Counted from the first letter of the stretch, positions 1 through 9,262 are shown. The stretch is 33,096 nt of DNA from Chloroflexota bacterium (GCA_026706455.1 JAPOYS010000116.1:1-33096), one strand, 5' to 3'. Made by a program: numbers and translations. The notes: generated by a model not told the origin, from the sequence alone.

Positions 1-633
1 ATCCGCCCATCGCCAACCGGCGGCCTTCTGGGCGGCTTGGCTGGCAATACGCGCGAGGCCATCTTGCTCTGTGAGGCGGCCGGCTACGATGTCATCATCG
101 TTGAGACCGTCGGCGCGGGTCAAAATGAGGTGGCGCTGCGTTCGCTGGTGGATGTGCTGCTGCTGCTCTTAATCACCGGCGCCGGCGACGAATTGCAGGG
201 TCTTAAGAAGGGCGTCATCGAAATCGCCGACGCCTTGATCATCAACAAAGCCGATGGCGACAACCTGAAAGCGGCGCAGACGGCCCGCGCCCAATTTCAG
301 CGCGCCCTCCAGTATGTCGCCCCAGCCACCGCCGGTTGGGATACGCGCGCGCTTACCGCCTCGGGTTTGACCGGCGCCGGCATTCCAGACATCTGGGTGA
401 TGATCAAGGAGTTTGGCGCGCTGACCAAAGCCAGCGGCGTCTTCCAGCGGCGGCGTTCAGACCAACGCCGCGACTGGCTGCATAGCGCGCTCGAAGCGCA
501 ATTGCGCAGCTATCTGTTTGAACATGAAGCGATCCAGACGGCATTGCCCGCAATCGAGGCGGCGGTGATGTCCGGCGAAATGTCGGCGGCGGACGCTGCG
601 GATAAATTGCTGCGGATGATCCTGCCGCGCTGA
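1..633 (+). CDS. meaB: MeaB/ArgK-family G3E GTPase, C-terminal part
   Basis: The reading frame is open from base 1, so the start and the Walker A P-loop lie outside the window; about 210 C-terminal residues are present. MeaB is a cytoplasmic GTPase chaperone that protects and reloads adenosylcobalamin-dependent methylmalonyl-CoA mutase. Visible family signatures are the [12 protein letters not shown] stretch at the left edge, the switch/Walker B region [10 protein letters not shown], the [12 protein letters not shown] segment and the guanine-specificity motif NKADGDN. The tail after about residue 150 is the helical dimerisation region. A mutase gene would be expected just upstream but cannot be seen. 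The identification is firm from these motifs; only the 5' end is missing. Confidence 0.95.
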   Translation: MRPSPTGGLLGGLAGNTREAILLCEAAGYDVIIVETVGAGQNEVALRSLVDVLLLLLITGAGDELQGLKKGVIEIADALIINKADGDNLKAAQTARAQFQRALQYVAPATAGWDTRALTASGLTGAGIPDIWVMIKEFGALTKASGVFQRRRSDQRRDWLHSALEAQLRSYLFEHEAIQTALPAIEAAVMSGEMSAADAADKLLRMILPR

Positions 634-766
634 AAACCCCGCCGATCAATAACAAGCATAGACAGCTGCCCGATTTCACTCGCCGTAGCCACAATCGCCG
701 CGAGCCTGTACAATACCGCCCGAATTGAAATCCAAGAGGCTAGCAATGGAAAACAAGAGGAAGCGA

Positions 767-1087
767 ATGATCGTCACGACTACACCAAGCATCGAAGGAC
801 AGTCGGTAGAGGCATATCTGGGCATCGTCAGCGGTGAAGCGGTCATGGGCGCGAATATGTTCAAGGATATATTCGCCGGCATCCGCGATATCGTCGGCGG
901 GCGTTCGGGCGCCTACGAAGAGGAATTGCGGCGCGCCAAAGAAATCGCCGTGCAAGAGATGCAAGACAATGCCAGCCGGATGGGCGCCAACGCCGTCTTG
1001 AGCGTCGATCTCGATTATGAAACGATCGGCGCGAATGGCAGCATGTTGATGGTGTCAGCCAGCGGGACGGCCGTCCGGCTGGCGTAA
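767..1087 (+). CDS. YbjQ/UPF0145 family protein
   Basis: This small cytoplasmic protein (106 residues from this start) belongs to the YbjQ (UPF0145) family, often labelled heavy-metal-binding domain; its biochemical role is not established. Diagnostic segments are TTTPSIEGQ near the N-terminus, the central [19 protein letters not shown] and the C-terminal [16 protein letters not shown], which closely match the E. coli YbjQ pattern as I recall it. I chose ATG 767 because family members begin right before the TTP-EGQ motif. An in-frame ATG at 746 is an equal alternative: each ATG is preceded by AAGAGG with a 6-base gap (734-739 and 755-760). It stands alone between meaB and the convergent glpD. 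Confidence 0.9.
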   Translation: MIVTTTPSIEGQSVEAYLGIVSGEAVMGANMFKDIFAGIRDIVGGRSGAYEEELRRAKEIAVQEMQDNASRMGANAVLSVDLDYETIGANGSMLMVSASGTAVRLA

Positions 1088-1091
1088 ATCG

Positions 1092-2792
1092 CTACAGCGT
1101 AACGCGGTGCTGGCGGCGCAGGATCTCGCGGGCGCGTTCGATTTCCTGCGCTTCTCGTTCGGCAGACCAACCGAGTGTCTCCGCACAGATTCGCGCCAGT
1201 TCGCGCAGCAGCTCGAGCGTCAATTCGCCGCGCATGGCCATCAACGTGCGCCGCAGTACGAGATCATCTAGCCGCTCGACCTTTTCCGCGCGCAATATAA
1301 ATTCGATCTCGCGCCGGCTATAACCCGGATGCTGCGCCAGCGAGCCGTCACGGTCGCCGCTGATGCGCATAGCGAAGGCTTCGGCGAGTGTGCCGTAGCG
1401 TTCGATTAGCTGACTGAGCCTGGCAAGCGGTATTTGACTTTGCGTTTGCAGCTCATGCAGCCAATGCGCGCGCGCCGCGTCGCTTGCCGGATAAGCGCGC
1501 CCGCCACCGATCGGCAAGTCCGCCGTGCTTCTCTTGCGAGCGTGTCCCAATTCGCGCAGCGCGAGGTCGCTGGTCTGCTCGGCGAAGGCGCGGAAGGTCG
1601 TCCACTTGCCGCCAACCAGCGAGTGAATCGGATAGGGTCGCTCCTCAGTTGCCGGCAGCGACTGAATGCTGTGGTCGCGGCTGATCTGTCCCGTTGCGCC
1701 GCCGTCGCTGTAAGGCAGGGGTCGGACGCCGGCAAAGGTGAATACGATATGCGAAGGATTGACGTTGATCGCCGGAAAGACCTTGCTCACCATCGATAGC
1801 AGGTAGTCGATCTCAGCATCGCTGGCGACAGCTTCGTCCGGCTCATCAATGCGTATGTCAGTGGTGCCGACCAGAACGCGATTGACAAATGGCAGGAGCA
1901 AGACCAGGCGCCCGTCCTCGTTTTCAAAGTAGAACTCGCTCCCGCCCAGCGCCGCCAGCAATTCGGCATGATCCAGCACCAGGTGCGCGCCCTTGGTGCC
2001 GCCGATGAAGCGCTCGGCGCCAGCGCCCAAATCATCGTTGACAAAGTCGATCCAGGGACCGGCGGCGTTCACCACAACCTGCGGCGTGACCGGCAAGGTC
2101 TCGCCCGTCAGTTCGTCGCGCAATATCACGCTGTCGGCATCGCCTTCGATGGCGCTGACGTAATTGAGCGCCTGGCAGCGGGCTTGGCTCGCCTCGGCAT
2201 CCAGCGTCATCTCCAGGCACAAGCGCTCAGGATGCGGCATCCAGGCGTCATAATAGGTCGCGGCGCAGACGATCGCCGGATTCAACTGTGGATATTCGCG
2301 CAGGGCTTCGGCGCGCAGCCGGAATTCATGCGCTGGCAGCAGGCGATCCGAGCGGACCAAAAAATCGTAGAACATCAAGCCCAGCTTGATGATCAGCGCG
2401 CCGCGTTCGGCGGGTCTGTCAAGCAGACCGGCGAATTTCAGGGGAGCGTTCAGCAGCCCAGAGGTCCAGCGGAAGATCGGTATCGTCGTGCGCAGCGGCT
2501 TGGCATAATGCGGCGCGTTTTGCAGCAGGCGATTGCGCTCATGCAGCGCCTCGTTCACCAGCCGGAATTCGCCATTTTCCAAGTAGCGCAGCCCGCCATG
2601 CAGCATGTGCGACGAGGCGGCGCTGGCGCCGCTGCCAAAGTCGCCCCGCTCCACCAGCAGCGCATCTACGCCCTGAAGCGCCAGATCGCGAAACACGCCG
2701 ATGCCATTGACGCCGCCGCCGATGATCAAGACGGAAACGGCGGGATCGCTTCGAAGCGCCTGCAGGCTCGCCTCTCGATTCATGCTCGCCAT
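1092..2792 (-). CDS. glpD: Aerobic glycerol-3-phosphate dehydrogenase
   Basis: This FAD-dependent, membrane-associated enzyme oxidises glycerol 3-phosphate to dihydroxyacetone phosphate and passes electrons to the quinone pool. The 566-residue length is typical. The N-terminus carries the dinucleotide-binding motif VLIIGGGVNGIGV (about residues 21-33), followed by the FAD/substrate segments GDFGSGASAASSHMLHGGLRYLE and ERG. The substrate domain includes NAAGPW and GTTDI, and the C-terminal helical domain follows GGGRAYP. A second in-frame ATG lies three codons downstream (2783); neither start has a strong ribosome site. The gene is convergent with the YbjQ gene, 4 bases apart, and divergent from the secreted hydrolase. 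No glpF, glpK or glpR is nearby, so glycerol uptake genes are elsewhere. Confidence 0.95.
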   Translation of the reverse strand: MASMNREASLQALRSDPAVSVLIIGGGVNGIGVFRDLALQGVDALLVERGDFGSGASAASSHMLHGGLRYLENGEFRLVNEALHERNRLLQNAPHYAKPLRTTIPIFRWTSGLLNAPLKFAGLLDRPAERGALIIKLGLMFYDFLVRSDRLLPAHEFRLRAEALREYPQLNPAIVCAATYYDAWMPHPERLCLEMTLDAEASQARCQALNYVSAIEGDADSVILRDELTGETLPVTPQVVVNAAGPWIDFVNDDLGAGAERFIGGTKGAHLVLDHAELLAALGGSEFYFENEDGRLVLLLPFVNRVLVGTTDIRIDEPDEAVASDAEIDYLLSMVSKVFPAINVNPSHIVFTFAGVRPLPYSDGGATGQISRDHSIQSLPATEERPYPIHSLVGGKWTTFRAFAEQTSDLALRELGHARKRSTADLPIGGGRAYPASDAARAHWLHELQTQSQIPLARLSQLIERYGTLAEAFAMRISGDRDGSLAQHPGYSRREIEFILRAEKVERLDDLVLRRTLMAMRGELTLELLRELARICAETLGWSAEREAQEIERAREILRRQHRVTL

Positions 2793-2916
2793 ATCAAGTT
2801 CCCGTTGGCGACAAGTCGGCTGGCTCAGATTCGCTTAGCGTCAATAACGATAGCGTTGACTTTCAGTCGACCAATTGATAGCGTGTATCCTGGCAGTTGA
2901 TGATAAGGACATATTC

Positions 2917-3654
2917 GTGAAAATCAAACATGTACTGCTCATTTTGCTGGTACTCGCTGCTCCGCTGACGGCGCTGGCGCAAGACAGCCCCGAGGTAGTC
3001 AGCGAAGATATCGCCGTGACGAGTGGCGGGCAGGCCTATCAATCGTATCTCGCGTACCCGGCGGATGAAGGAGTACATCCGGCGGTGGTGTTGATCCATT
3101 CGTTCCGCGGCTTGCAAGAAGGCTACCGTGAAATGACCGACGCCTTTGCCGCCGAAGGCTTTGTCGTCTTGGCGGTCGGCTGGCAAAGTTTTGAACAAAG
3201 CCCGTCGGACGCTCTGGTGGAACAGCTCTTGCGCGACAGCATCGCCTTTCTGAGCGCGCGCGCCGATGTCGACCCGCGGCGGATCGGCTTGACCGGCTTC
3301 TGCGCCGGCGGACGCTATACGATGCTGTTCATGCCGCAGATCGAAGCCTTCGCGGCCGGCGTCGCCTGGTATGGTTTCCCCAACTTCGGCGACCCGGTCA
3401 CACCGGCTGATTTGGTGGACCAGCTTGACGCGCCCATGCTAATCATTCACGGCACGCAGGACCGCCCCAGCCCCATCACCGACATCTATGCCTACGCGAC
3501 CGCGCTTGGCGCCGCTGGCGCAGACTTTGAGCTCAAGGTCTACAGCAATGAGCCGCACGGGTTCATGCTCGCAGACGGCCGCTTAAACCGAGGCGATGTC
3601 GCAACCGACGCTTTCAATGAGATGGTCACGTACTTCAGGCGGAAGCTCGCTTAG
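2917..3654 (+). CDS. Secreted dienelactone hydrolase-family protein
   Basis: This is an alpha/beta hydrolase of the dienelactone hydrolase family with an exported N-terminus. The GTG at 2917 is preferred over the longer frame: it has AAGGA (2905-2909) 7 bases upstream, and translation then begins VKIKH followed by a hydrophobic core and LTALAQD, a classic Sec signal peptide cleaved after ALA. The mature part is about 220 residues. The nucleophile elbow is GFCAGG (Cys about 129), with Asp about 182 in HGTQDRP and His about 214 in NEPHGF, giving the Cys-His-Asp triad of true dienelactone hydrolases rather than a Ser nucleophile. The substrate is unknown; export suggests an extracytoplasmic ester or lactone. 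It is convergent with gpmI. Confidence 0.88.
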   Translation: MKIKHVLLILLVLAAPLTALAQDSPEVVSEDIAVTSGGQAYQSYLAYPADEGVHPAVVLIHSFRGLQEGYREMTDAFAAEGFVVLAVGWQSFEQSPSDALVEQLLRDSIAFLSARADVDPRRIGLTGFCAGGRYTMLFMPQIEAFAAGVAWYGFPNFGDPVTPADLVDQLDAPMLIIHGTQDRPSPITDIYAYATALGAAGADFELKVYSNEPHGFMLADGRLNRGDVATDAFNEMVTYFRRKLA

Positions 3655-3672
3655 CCACGAATGCCGACGGTC

Positions 3673-5226
3673 TTAAGAAGCCGGTAGGGAGCGCCTGGCT
3701 CGAATCAAACTCGCGCCCGTCATTTCGGCCGGCTGTTCGACGCCCAACAGATCCAGTACCGTCGGCGCCACATCAGCCAGCGCGCCCCAACTGCGCAAGT
3801 CGTAGTAAACCTCATCATCAATCACAAAGAGCGAAACCGGTCCGGTGGTGTGATAGGTATGCGGCTCGCCGGTGACCGCATCAATCATGCGCTCGCAATT
3901 GCCGTGATCGGCGGTGACGATGGCGGCGCCGCCCTTCGCCAGGACGGCGTCGATTAGACGTCCGGCGCAATGGTCCACTGCTTCGACCGCTTGAATAGCG
4001 GCTGGCAGCGAGCCGGTATGCCCGACCATATCCGGATTGGCGAAGTTGATAAGTAGAAAGTCATCATCAGCGGCCGCCAGCCGGGCAAGCGTCTCATTGG
4101 TCAACTCGCAGGCGCTCATCTCTGGCTTGAGATCATAGGTGGACAATTGCGGCGATGGCACAATCACGCGCGTCTCGCCGGCGAAGGGCGCTTCGTTGCG
4201 CCCATTGAAGAAGAAGGTGACATGCGGATACTTCTCCGTCTCGGCTGTATGATATTGCGTCAACCCGGCCTTGCTCAGCGTCTCCGCCAAAGTGTTGCGC
4301 AGCAGCTCCACCGGGAACAGAATTTCCTCCGTTAGCCCCTCCATGTATTCAGTCATCGTAATCAGACGCAGGTCGGCGATCGGCTGGAAGTAACCGGCGC
4401 TCGCGTAGTCCGCCCCGGCGAAAGCGGCCGCAAGCTGCCGCATGCGGTCGGCTCGAAAATTGAAACAGAGCAGCGCGTCGCCGGCGGCGATCCCCAGTTC
4501 GGGGTCGTCGCCAATCACGGTGGGGACGATAAACTCGTCGGTCAGGCCTTGATCGTAAGACTGCTGAATTGCCGCCAGCGCGTCCGGCGCCGCCGCATCG
4601 CTCTTGCGCATAGCCATCGCGTCGTAGGCGCGCCGCGTGCGCTCCCAGCGCTTGTCGCGGTCCATCGCATAATAACGCCCGCAGACCGTCGCCACAGCGC
4701 CTGCTCCAACACGCGCGATCTTATCCAGCAGTTGCGCGCAAAAGACGATGCCCTGCCGCGTCGGCGTGTCGCGCCCATCGGTGATCAGATGCAGAACGGG
4801 ATCAAAGCCATTCGCCGCCGCTATATCCAGCAGCGCATAGAGGTGATCGGTGTGGCTGTGCACGCCGCCATCGCCCAACAGCCCGATCAGATGCAGTCGC
4901 TTGCCCTTCTCGCCTTCATATCGCATCACAGCGCGCAGCGCCGGTATCTCGTCCAGCGAAGCGTCTTCGATAGCTTTGGCGATCCGGCTGATATCCTGAT
5001 AGACGATGCGCCCGGCGCCAAGGTTGAGGTGGCCCACTTCCGAATTGCCCATCTGTCCCGGCGTCAAGCCGACGTGCTCGCCCGATGTATGCACGATGGC
5101 GCGCTCGCAGTTCTGCCGCCAGCTGTCAAAATTCGGCGTGTGACCCTGCGCCACGGCGTTGCCATGCGCCGTCTCGCGGATGCCCCAGCCATCCAGTATG
5201 ATCAGCATCACCGGTTTGCGCGCCAT
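3673..5226 (-). CDS. gpmI: 2,3-bisphosphoglycerate-independent phosphoglycerate mutase
   Basis: This glycolytic enzyme interconverts 3- and 2-phosphoglycerate through a phosphoserine intermediate and needs two Mn ions. The 517 residues match the family (about 510-515). Motifs visible: LDGWG near residue 11 (metal Asp), GQMGNSEVGHLNLGAGR with nucleophile Ser about 62, HSHTDHL, ITDGRDTPT, FNFRADRMRQ, EKYPHVTFFFNG, NFANPDMVGHTG and TADHGNCERM. All expected metal and phosphate ligands appear intact. It is the last gene of the sqdB - membrane protein - gpmI run, 33 bases after the membrane protein stop, so it may be read from the same transcript although its function is housekeeping. A weak AGAGGAAAG lies about 13 bases before the ATG, so an own promoter is also possible. 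Confidence 0.97.
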   Translation of the reverse strand: MARKPVMLIILDGWGIRETAHGNAVAQGHTPNFDSWRQNCERAIVHTSGEHVGLTPGQMGNSEVGHLNLGAGRIVYQDISRIAKAIEDASLDEIPALRAVMRYEGEKGKRLHLIGLLGDGGVHSHTDHLYALLDIAAANGFDPVLHLITDGRDTPTRQGIVFCAQLLDKIARVGAGAVATVCGRYYAMDRDKRWERTRRAYDAMAMRKSDAAAPDALAAIQQSYDQGLTDEFIVPTVIGDDPELGIAAGDALLCFNFRADRMRQLAAAFAGADYASAGYFQPIADLRLITMTEYMEGLTEEILFPVELLRNTLAETLSKAGLTQYHTAETEKYPHVTFFFNGRNEAPFAGETRVIVPSPQLSTYDLKPEMSACELTNETLARLAAADDDFLLINFANPDMVGHTGSLPAAIQAVEAVDHCAGRLIDAVLAKGGAAIVTADHGNCERMIDAVTGEPHTYHTTGPVSLFVIDDEVYYDLRSWGALADVAPTVLDLLGVEQPAEMTGASLIRARRSLPAS

Positions 5227-5259
5227 AGGCTGCTGCTTTCCTCTCGTCGCTCGGTCAAA

Positions 5260-7836
5260 TCATCCGCCTTCAGCCAACGCGCTCGCGCGGGACCGCGCCA
5301 ACATGGCGCCTGCACGCGCTGGCAGCGCCGCGCCGGGATCGTAGAGCGCATCCGCCTCGTAGGCGATATCCAGATCCAATCCCAAATGTTTGGCCGGGTC
5401 ATCAATGAGCTCGATGGACAGATCCGCCTTCAGCGCAAAGACGAGCGTGCGCGCCAGCAGGTCGGCTGGCGCCGCAGGATCGAATATCGTTTCGTCGCCG
5501 CTGAATTCGCCACACTGCGTCGGATGGCAGAAGTAGGCGACTTCGGGTCCGCCGTCCTGGTAGAGCACGTATAACGCGCTGTTCAGCATGTCATTGTTCA
5601 GCAGCTCGAAGACGCCCCTGGCGCTCAGTTCGGACCCGTCCATGTCAGTAACAATAACCAGTTGGGTGTTCGCTTCCAAGCGGGGCGCAATCGTCAATAC
5701 CTGATGCAGCACCTGCGCCTTAGCGTGGGCGCTCTCGACGAATCCGTGATGCTGGTTGAATAGCCGCGCAATTGCCGGCGTAAAGATCAGCAGGCAGGCG
5801 ACGACCAGCATGAAATCGCGGCGCCGCCGGTCGCGCAGCGGCGAGGCGAGCAGCAGCAGCAGGCTGAAGGCGCTTATAGCCGCCCCAATCGGCACGAGCA
5901 GGTACATGCGCCAGGGGTCGTTGCGGTAGAGCGGCAGCCACATCAAAACGCCGACCGCCGCCAGGACGAGCGCCAAGCCGGCCAGCAGCGAGAGACCTAG
6001 TTGGCTCAATGTCGGCGCGGGCTTATCCAAATCATGACGCGTCAGAACCCAAGCGATGCAGCCAACAGCCGCCAGTATTACAAAGCTCGGCAGCCACCAT
6101 TGATTTGCGCCCAGCGTCGCCAGCGCCTCTTGCCATCCATGTATGAAGGTCTGCGGGAAGACAATCGAGAGCGCTTCCAGCATCGTATCGAATACGCTCG
6201 CGGCGGGCGCCTGCGAATCGGGCGCCGCGCTGAGCATGCCGCTCTGGTAAAAGTCGCGCGCGTTCGCCAGCAGCAAGATCAGCGAGGCGAGCTTGATAGC
6301 CGGCACGATATACCAGATGACGCTGAGATTCAGTCTGCGCCTGCTGAACTTCCGATCGCGCAGCCAAAGCAGCGGCGGCACAACCAATATCATCGCGTAG
6401 CCGGTCTCGTTCGAGTTGACACTGAAGAGCAATCCCAGCCAAATGCCGAGCAGGGTCAGCCGTCGCGGATTCTTACAGTAATCGATGAATAACGCAGTGG
6501 ACAGCAGCAGGGTCAAAACGCTGAAATTCTTGGGCAGACGCCTCAGCGTCATCAGGGCGTCATTGACGGGATATACCATGAACAGAATCGCGGTCAAGAA
6601 GGCGTACGATGGCGCGACGCCAAGCTGACGCAAGATGACATAGAGCAGCGCCATTCGCCCAGCGTATTGCAGGAAGTTGACCAGATGATGACCGAAGAAG
6701 GACTCAGAGCTGATCAGATAGGCGAGCGTGTGCGGAATCATCACAAAGGGGCGCGACACGGCTTCGGTCACGTAGAAGCTTAACGTCCCCCCTTCCAGGT
6801 AGCCATGGATGATCCACTCCTCCCAATGACCGCTGCTATCAAAGCCGAAAGGCAGATAAAAGACCAGGAGCGCGAAAAAACAGCCGCCGATGGCCAGGGC
6901 GTCGGCGCGCGCTTCCCGGCGCCAGTTCGCCCGCGCGTACCGCCAGAGAAGCGGCGCGTAAATCAAACAGCCGAGTACGATGCCAAAGAGAGAAATGTAG
7001 AAGAATGGCGGCGGCGCCGTTCGCTGCGGGAAGAGCGCCGGAATCGCCAGCCGGTACGTCCGGCTTTCGCCGCGGTCGTTGACGATTTCGAAGCGCGGGC
7101 CGGCGCCGTCTTCCGCGCAATGCCGGTCAATTGCGGGATTGTCTTGCACGCTGACGTCGCGGCCATTGAAGCTGATAGACTGCGCGCCAAGAACCGACCA
7201 ACTTACGCGTACGCACTCATGCGGAAATAAAATGCGATCGTGCTCAGCCCAGATGCGTACCGCGGTCTCGCCGTCCCGCGCGTCAATCAGCGGCGCCTCA
7301 TGCGGCCGCAATCGCAGCCCGCCGCCCAGCGCCGCCAGCAGCAGCCCGCCGATCAGCATCCAGACGAGCGGCAGCGGACGCTCGAGCGCCCGCGTACTCA
7401 GGTAGTACACAGCCAGCAAAGGCGCGCCCGCGAAAATCACAAAGCCAGTCAGGTAAAAGAGCAGGTCGGGCAGGTGCTGAATATCGAGCTGGAATTCGCG
7501 GTAGACGCCGTTCCGAGCCCTGACTTCAAAGAGTGGGCTCCTTGCGTTGATATCGGGACAGTAGCGCCTCTCGCCCCAGCCAATCACGCCGGCGCCATCA
7601 ATATGTACGGACTCAATCCCCTCCAGGCGCCACTGCAGATTGACGCAGTCGCCCGGGTACAAGCTCCAGGCGCGGTCGGCGCTGATGCGGATTGTCGTAT
7701 CGCCATATTCGCGCTCGATAGACGGCGCCGGGCTATTGCGAATCATGAAGAAAAGCAGAAGGCAGATCGCCAGCGCGGCTGTGATGAGCGCGACCGGCGG
7801 CCCTTCAGCGAGCGCTGGTTTGCGGCTCTCGATCAT
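5260..7836 (-). CDS. Large membrane protein, probable GT-C glycosyltransferase with two Ig-like domains
   Basis: This 858-residue polytopic protein is not one I can name. Order of parts: TM1 about 16-32; Ig-like module A about 44-118 (Cys64, Cys93); two TM segments about 124-173; Ig-like module B about 187-265 (Cys208, Cys240); then many TM segments from about 278 to 665; then a soluble tail of about 190 residues. Modules A and B are clearly duplicated (shared T--RI-A, P--CV---W, R-C, FE, R---L-I). After a TM segment comes FDSSGHWEEW (Asp333), placed like the acidic first-loop motif of dolichyl-phosphate mannosyltransferase-like GT-C enzymes. The start ATG overlaps the sqdB stop as ATGA, implying translational coupling. 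I infer transfer of a sugar, possibly sulfoquinovose, from a lipid carrier outside the membrane; this is unproven. Confidence 0.8.
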   Translation of the reverse strand: MIESRKPALAEGPPVALITAALAICLLLFFMIRNSPAPSIEREYGDTTIRISADRAWSLYPGDCVNLQWRLEGIESVHIDGAGVIGWGERRYCPDINARSPLFEVRARNGVYREFQLDIQHLPDLLFYLTGFVIFAGAPLLAVYYLSTRALERPLPLVWMLIGGLLLAALGGGLRLRPHEAPLIDARDGETAVRIWAEHDRILFPHECVRVSWSVLGAQSISFNGRDVSVQDNPAIDRHCAEDGAGPRFEIVNDRGESRTYRLAIPALFPQRTAPPPFFYISLFGIVLGCLIYAPLLWRYARANWRREARADALAIGGCFFALLVFYLPFGFDSSGHWEEWIIHGYLEGGTLSFYVTEAVSRPFVMIPHTLAYLISSESFFGHHLVNFLQYAGRMALLYVILRQLGVAPSYAFLTAILFMVYPVNDALMTLRRLPKNFSVLTLLLSTALFIDYCKNPRRLTLLGIWLGLLFSVNSNETGYAMILVVPPLLWLRDRKFSRRRLNLSVIWYIVPAIKLASLILLLANARDFYQSGMLSAAPDSQAPAASVFDTMLEALSIVFPQTFIHGWQEALATLGANQWWLPSFVILAAVGCIAWVLTRHDLDKPAPTLSQLGLSLLAGLALVLAAVGVLMWLPLYRNDPWRMYLLVPIGAAISAFSLLLLLASPLRDRRRRDFMLVVACLLIFTPAIARLFNQHHGFVESAHAKAQVLHQVLTIAPRLEANTQLVIVTDMDGSELSARGVFELLNNDMLNSALYVLYQDGGPEVAYFCHPTQCGEFSGDETIFDPAAPADLLARTLVFALKADLSIELIDDPAKHLGLDLDIAYEADALYDPGAALPARAGAMLARSRASALAEGG

Positions 7837-9017
7837 CCGATGACTTCCGACCGTTTGCGGCTGGCGTCCCAGCGGATATCGGGAATCAGCGCGTCGGCAT
7901 GAGCCTCAATTCGGCCGCGATGTTCGAGCAGATCGAGCAGCATCGTCTCAATTACGGACTTGAGGTCGCGCGTCGGCTCATAACCAAGATCGAGCAAATG
8001 CTGACGATCCGGATTATAGTGATGCTCTTCCATTTCAGTCCGCGGGTTCTCGTAGCGCCGTATTTCAACCGGCAATCCGATATCGGCCGCGGCCTCCTTC
8101 ACCAGGCAGGCCAGTTCCGCCACCGAGTAAGCGTTCTCGAACTGATTGAATACGCGGTATTCGCCCGCATCTGGCGGATTCTCCAGAGCCAGTCGCAGGC
8201 AGCGCATCGAATCCGTCAGCGGCAGGAAACCGCGCTTCTGCCGGCCCAAGCCAAAAAGCGTGAGCGGATGGCCGATCACCGCCTGGCAGCAGAAGCGATT
8301 GATAGCCGTGCCGAAACATTGATCGAAATCGAGCCGCGTGCGCAGACGCGGGTCGCCGCCCATCTCCGGGATCCGCGCGCCGAAGACGACGCCCTGCATA
8401 ATATCCGTCGCTTTGAGGCTCCATATCTTGGAAGCGAAGTGCGTATTGTGCGAATCATGCACTTTGCTTTGGTGATACCAACTGCCGGCTTGCCGCGGGA
8501 AGGGCAATCGGTCTTTGCGACCGCGGTATTCGACATCGAAGAAACCCTCGGGGATATCGAGCGCGGGCGTTCCATATTCGCCCATCGTGCCCAGCTTAAT
8601 CAGGTGCGCTGCCGGCGCGAGCTCCTTAATCGCCCACAGAATGTTGAGATTGTTGACGACATTGTTTTGCTGTGTCCAAACGCAATGCGCCTGATCCATC
8701 ATCGAATAGGGCGCTGACGGCATCTGGCCCAAGTGGACGACCGCCTCCGGCTGGAAATCCTGGAAGCAGCGCGTAACGAAGTCGTAATCTGTCAAGTCGC
8801 CGACGCGGAAATCGAGCTCGACGCCGAAGGCCTCCTTGAAGGCGGTCAAGCGCTCCTCGCGGCTGGCGATAGGCAAGGCGCTGACGCCGCCGACCTCGGC
8901 CACCCACTCACGCCGCAAGAGCAAATCGGCGCCCGCGACCTGATGCCCGTTCGCGCTCAGGTAGAGCGCCAGCGGCCAACCCAGATAGCCGTCAATGCCA
9001 GCGATGAATACCCTCAC
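7833..9017 (-). CDS. sqdB: UDP-sulfoquinovose synthase-like NAD-dependent epimerase
   Basis: SQD1/SqdB enzymes make UDP-sulfoquinovose from UDP-glucose and sulfite, the head-group donor for sulfolipid. The protein (394 residues from this start) has the Rossmann motif FIAGIDGYLGW at the N-terminus, GDLTDYDF, and the family-specific runs APYSMMDQ, TQQNNV, LGTMGEYGTP (the Thr and Glu positions proposed for catalysis), YHQSKVHDSHN (the Tyr/Lys pair of extended SDRs), GVVFG, DFDQCFGTAINRFC and RVFNQFE. These match SQD1 throughout as I recall it, not just a generic epimerase. GTG 9017 is chosen because AGGAG sits 6 bases upstream and the Rossmann strand follows at once; the open frame extends to 9071. 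It overlaps the next gene by 4 bases. No SqdX/SqdD transferase is visible, so the adjacent membrane protein may be the partner. Confidence 0.9.
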   Translation of the reverse strand: MRVFIAGIDGYLGWPLALYLSANGHQVAGADLLLRREWVAEVGGVSALPIASREERLTAFKEAFGVELDFRVGDLTDYDFVTRCFQDFQPEAVVHLGQMPSAPYSMMDQAHCVWTQQNNVVNNLNILWAIKELAPAAHLIKLGTMGEYGTPALDIPEGFFDVEYRGRKDRLPFPRQAGSWYHQSKVHDSHNTHFASKIWSLKATDIMQGVVFGARIPEMGGDPRLRTRLDFDQCFGTAINRFCCQAVIGHPLTLFGLGRQKRGFLPLTDSMRCLRLALENPPDAGEYRVFNQFENAYSVAELACLVKEAAADIGLPVEIRRYENPRTEMEEHHYNPDRQHLLDLGYEPTRDLKSVIETMLLDLLEHRGRIEAHADALIPDIRWDASRKRSEVIG

Positions 9018-9197
9018 CAAGCGCTCCTGCAGGCAATCATGATCGCTACGCCTCAAGCCGATTTCGCGCAAAACAATCTTACCGAATGCGACGCAAGTTT
9101 GAAAAGTTGCTAATTGCGCCGCCGCGCCAATAGCGTTAGAGCGAGTTTGCCAAAACCGAATTCATTTATCGCGCTGTAATCTGCGCCCGCTAGGGGA

Positions 9198-9203
9198 TAT
9201 AAT
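9198..9203 (+). promoter_or_regulatory. Possible -10 element for the MFS gene
   Basis: A perfect TATAAT lies about 60 bases before the MFS start codon, in the divergent region with sqdB. No good -35 hexamer is seen at 16-18 bases upstream, so this is a weak promoter call. Confidence 0.35.
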
Positions 9204-9262
9204 GGCGCGCGTACTAATTTCTTCCGACGCGCGCCGAGCGAAGCCAGCGCAGATTAGAGTCT

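Noticed and set aside
1968..2900. 310-codon plus-strand open frame opposite glpD
   Set aside because: Antisense to a highly conserved gene and lacking recognisable protein features.
2821..2916. Sigma70 promoter (TTGACT at 2856) for the secreted hydrolase
   Set aside because: No acceptable -10 hexamer occurs at 16-18 bases, so the match is not better than chance.
3695..3730. GGCTCGAATC resembling a tRNA T-arm
   Set aside because: It lies inside gpmI coding sequence and no acceptor stem or anticodon arm can be built around it.
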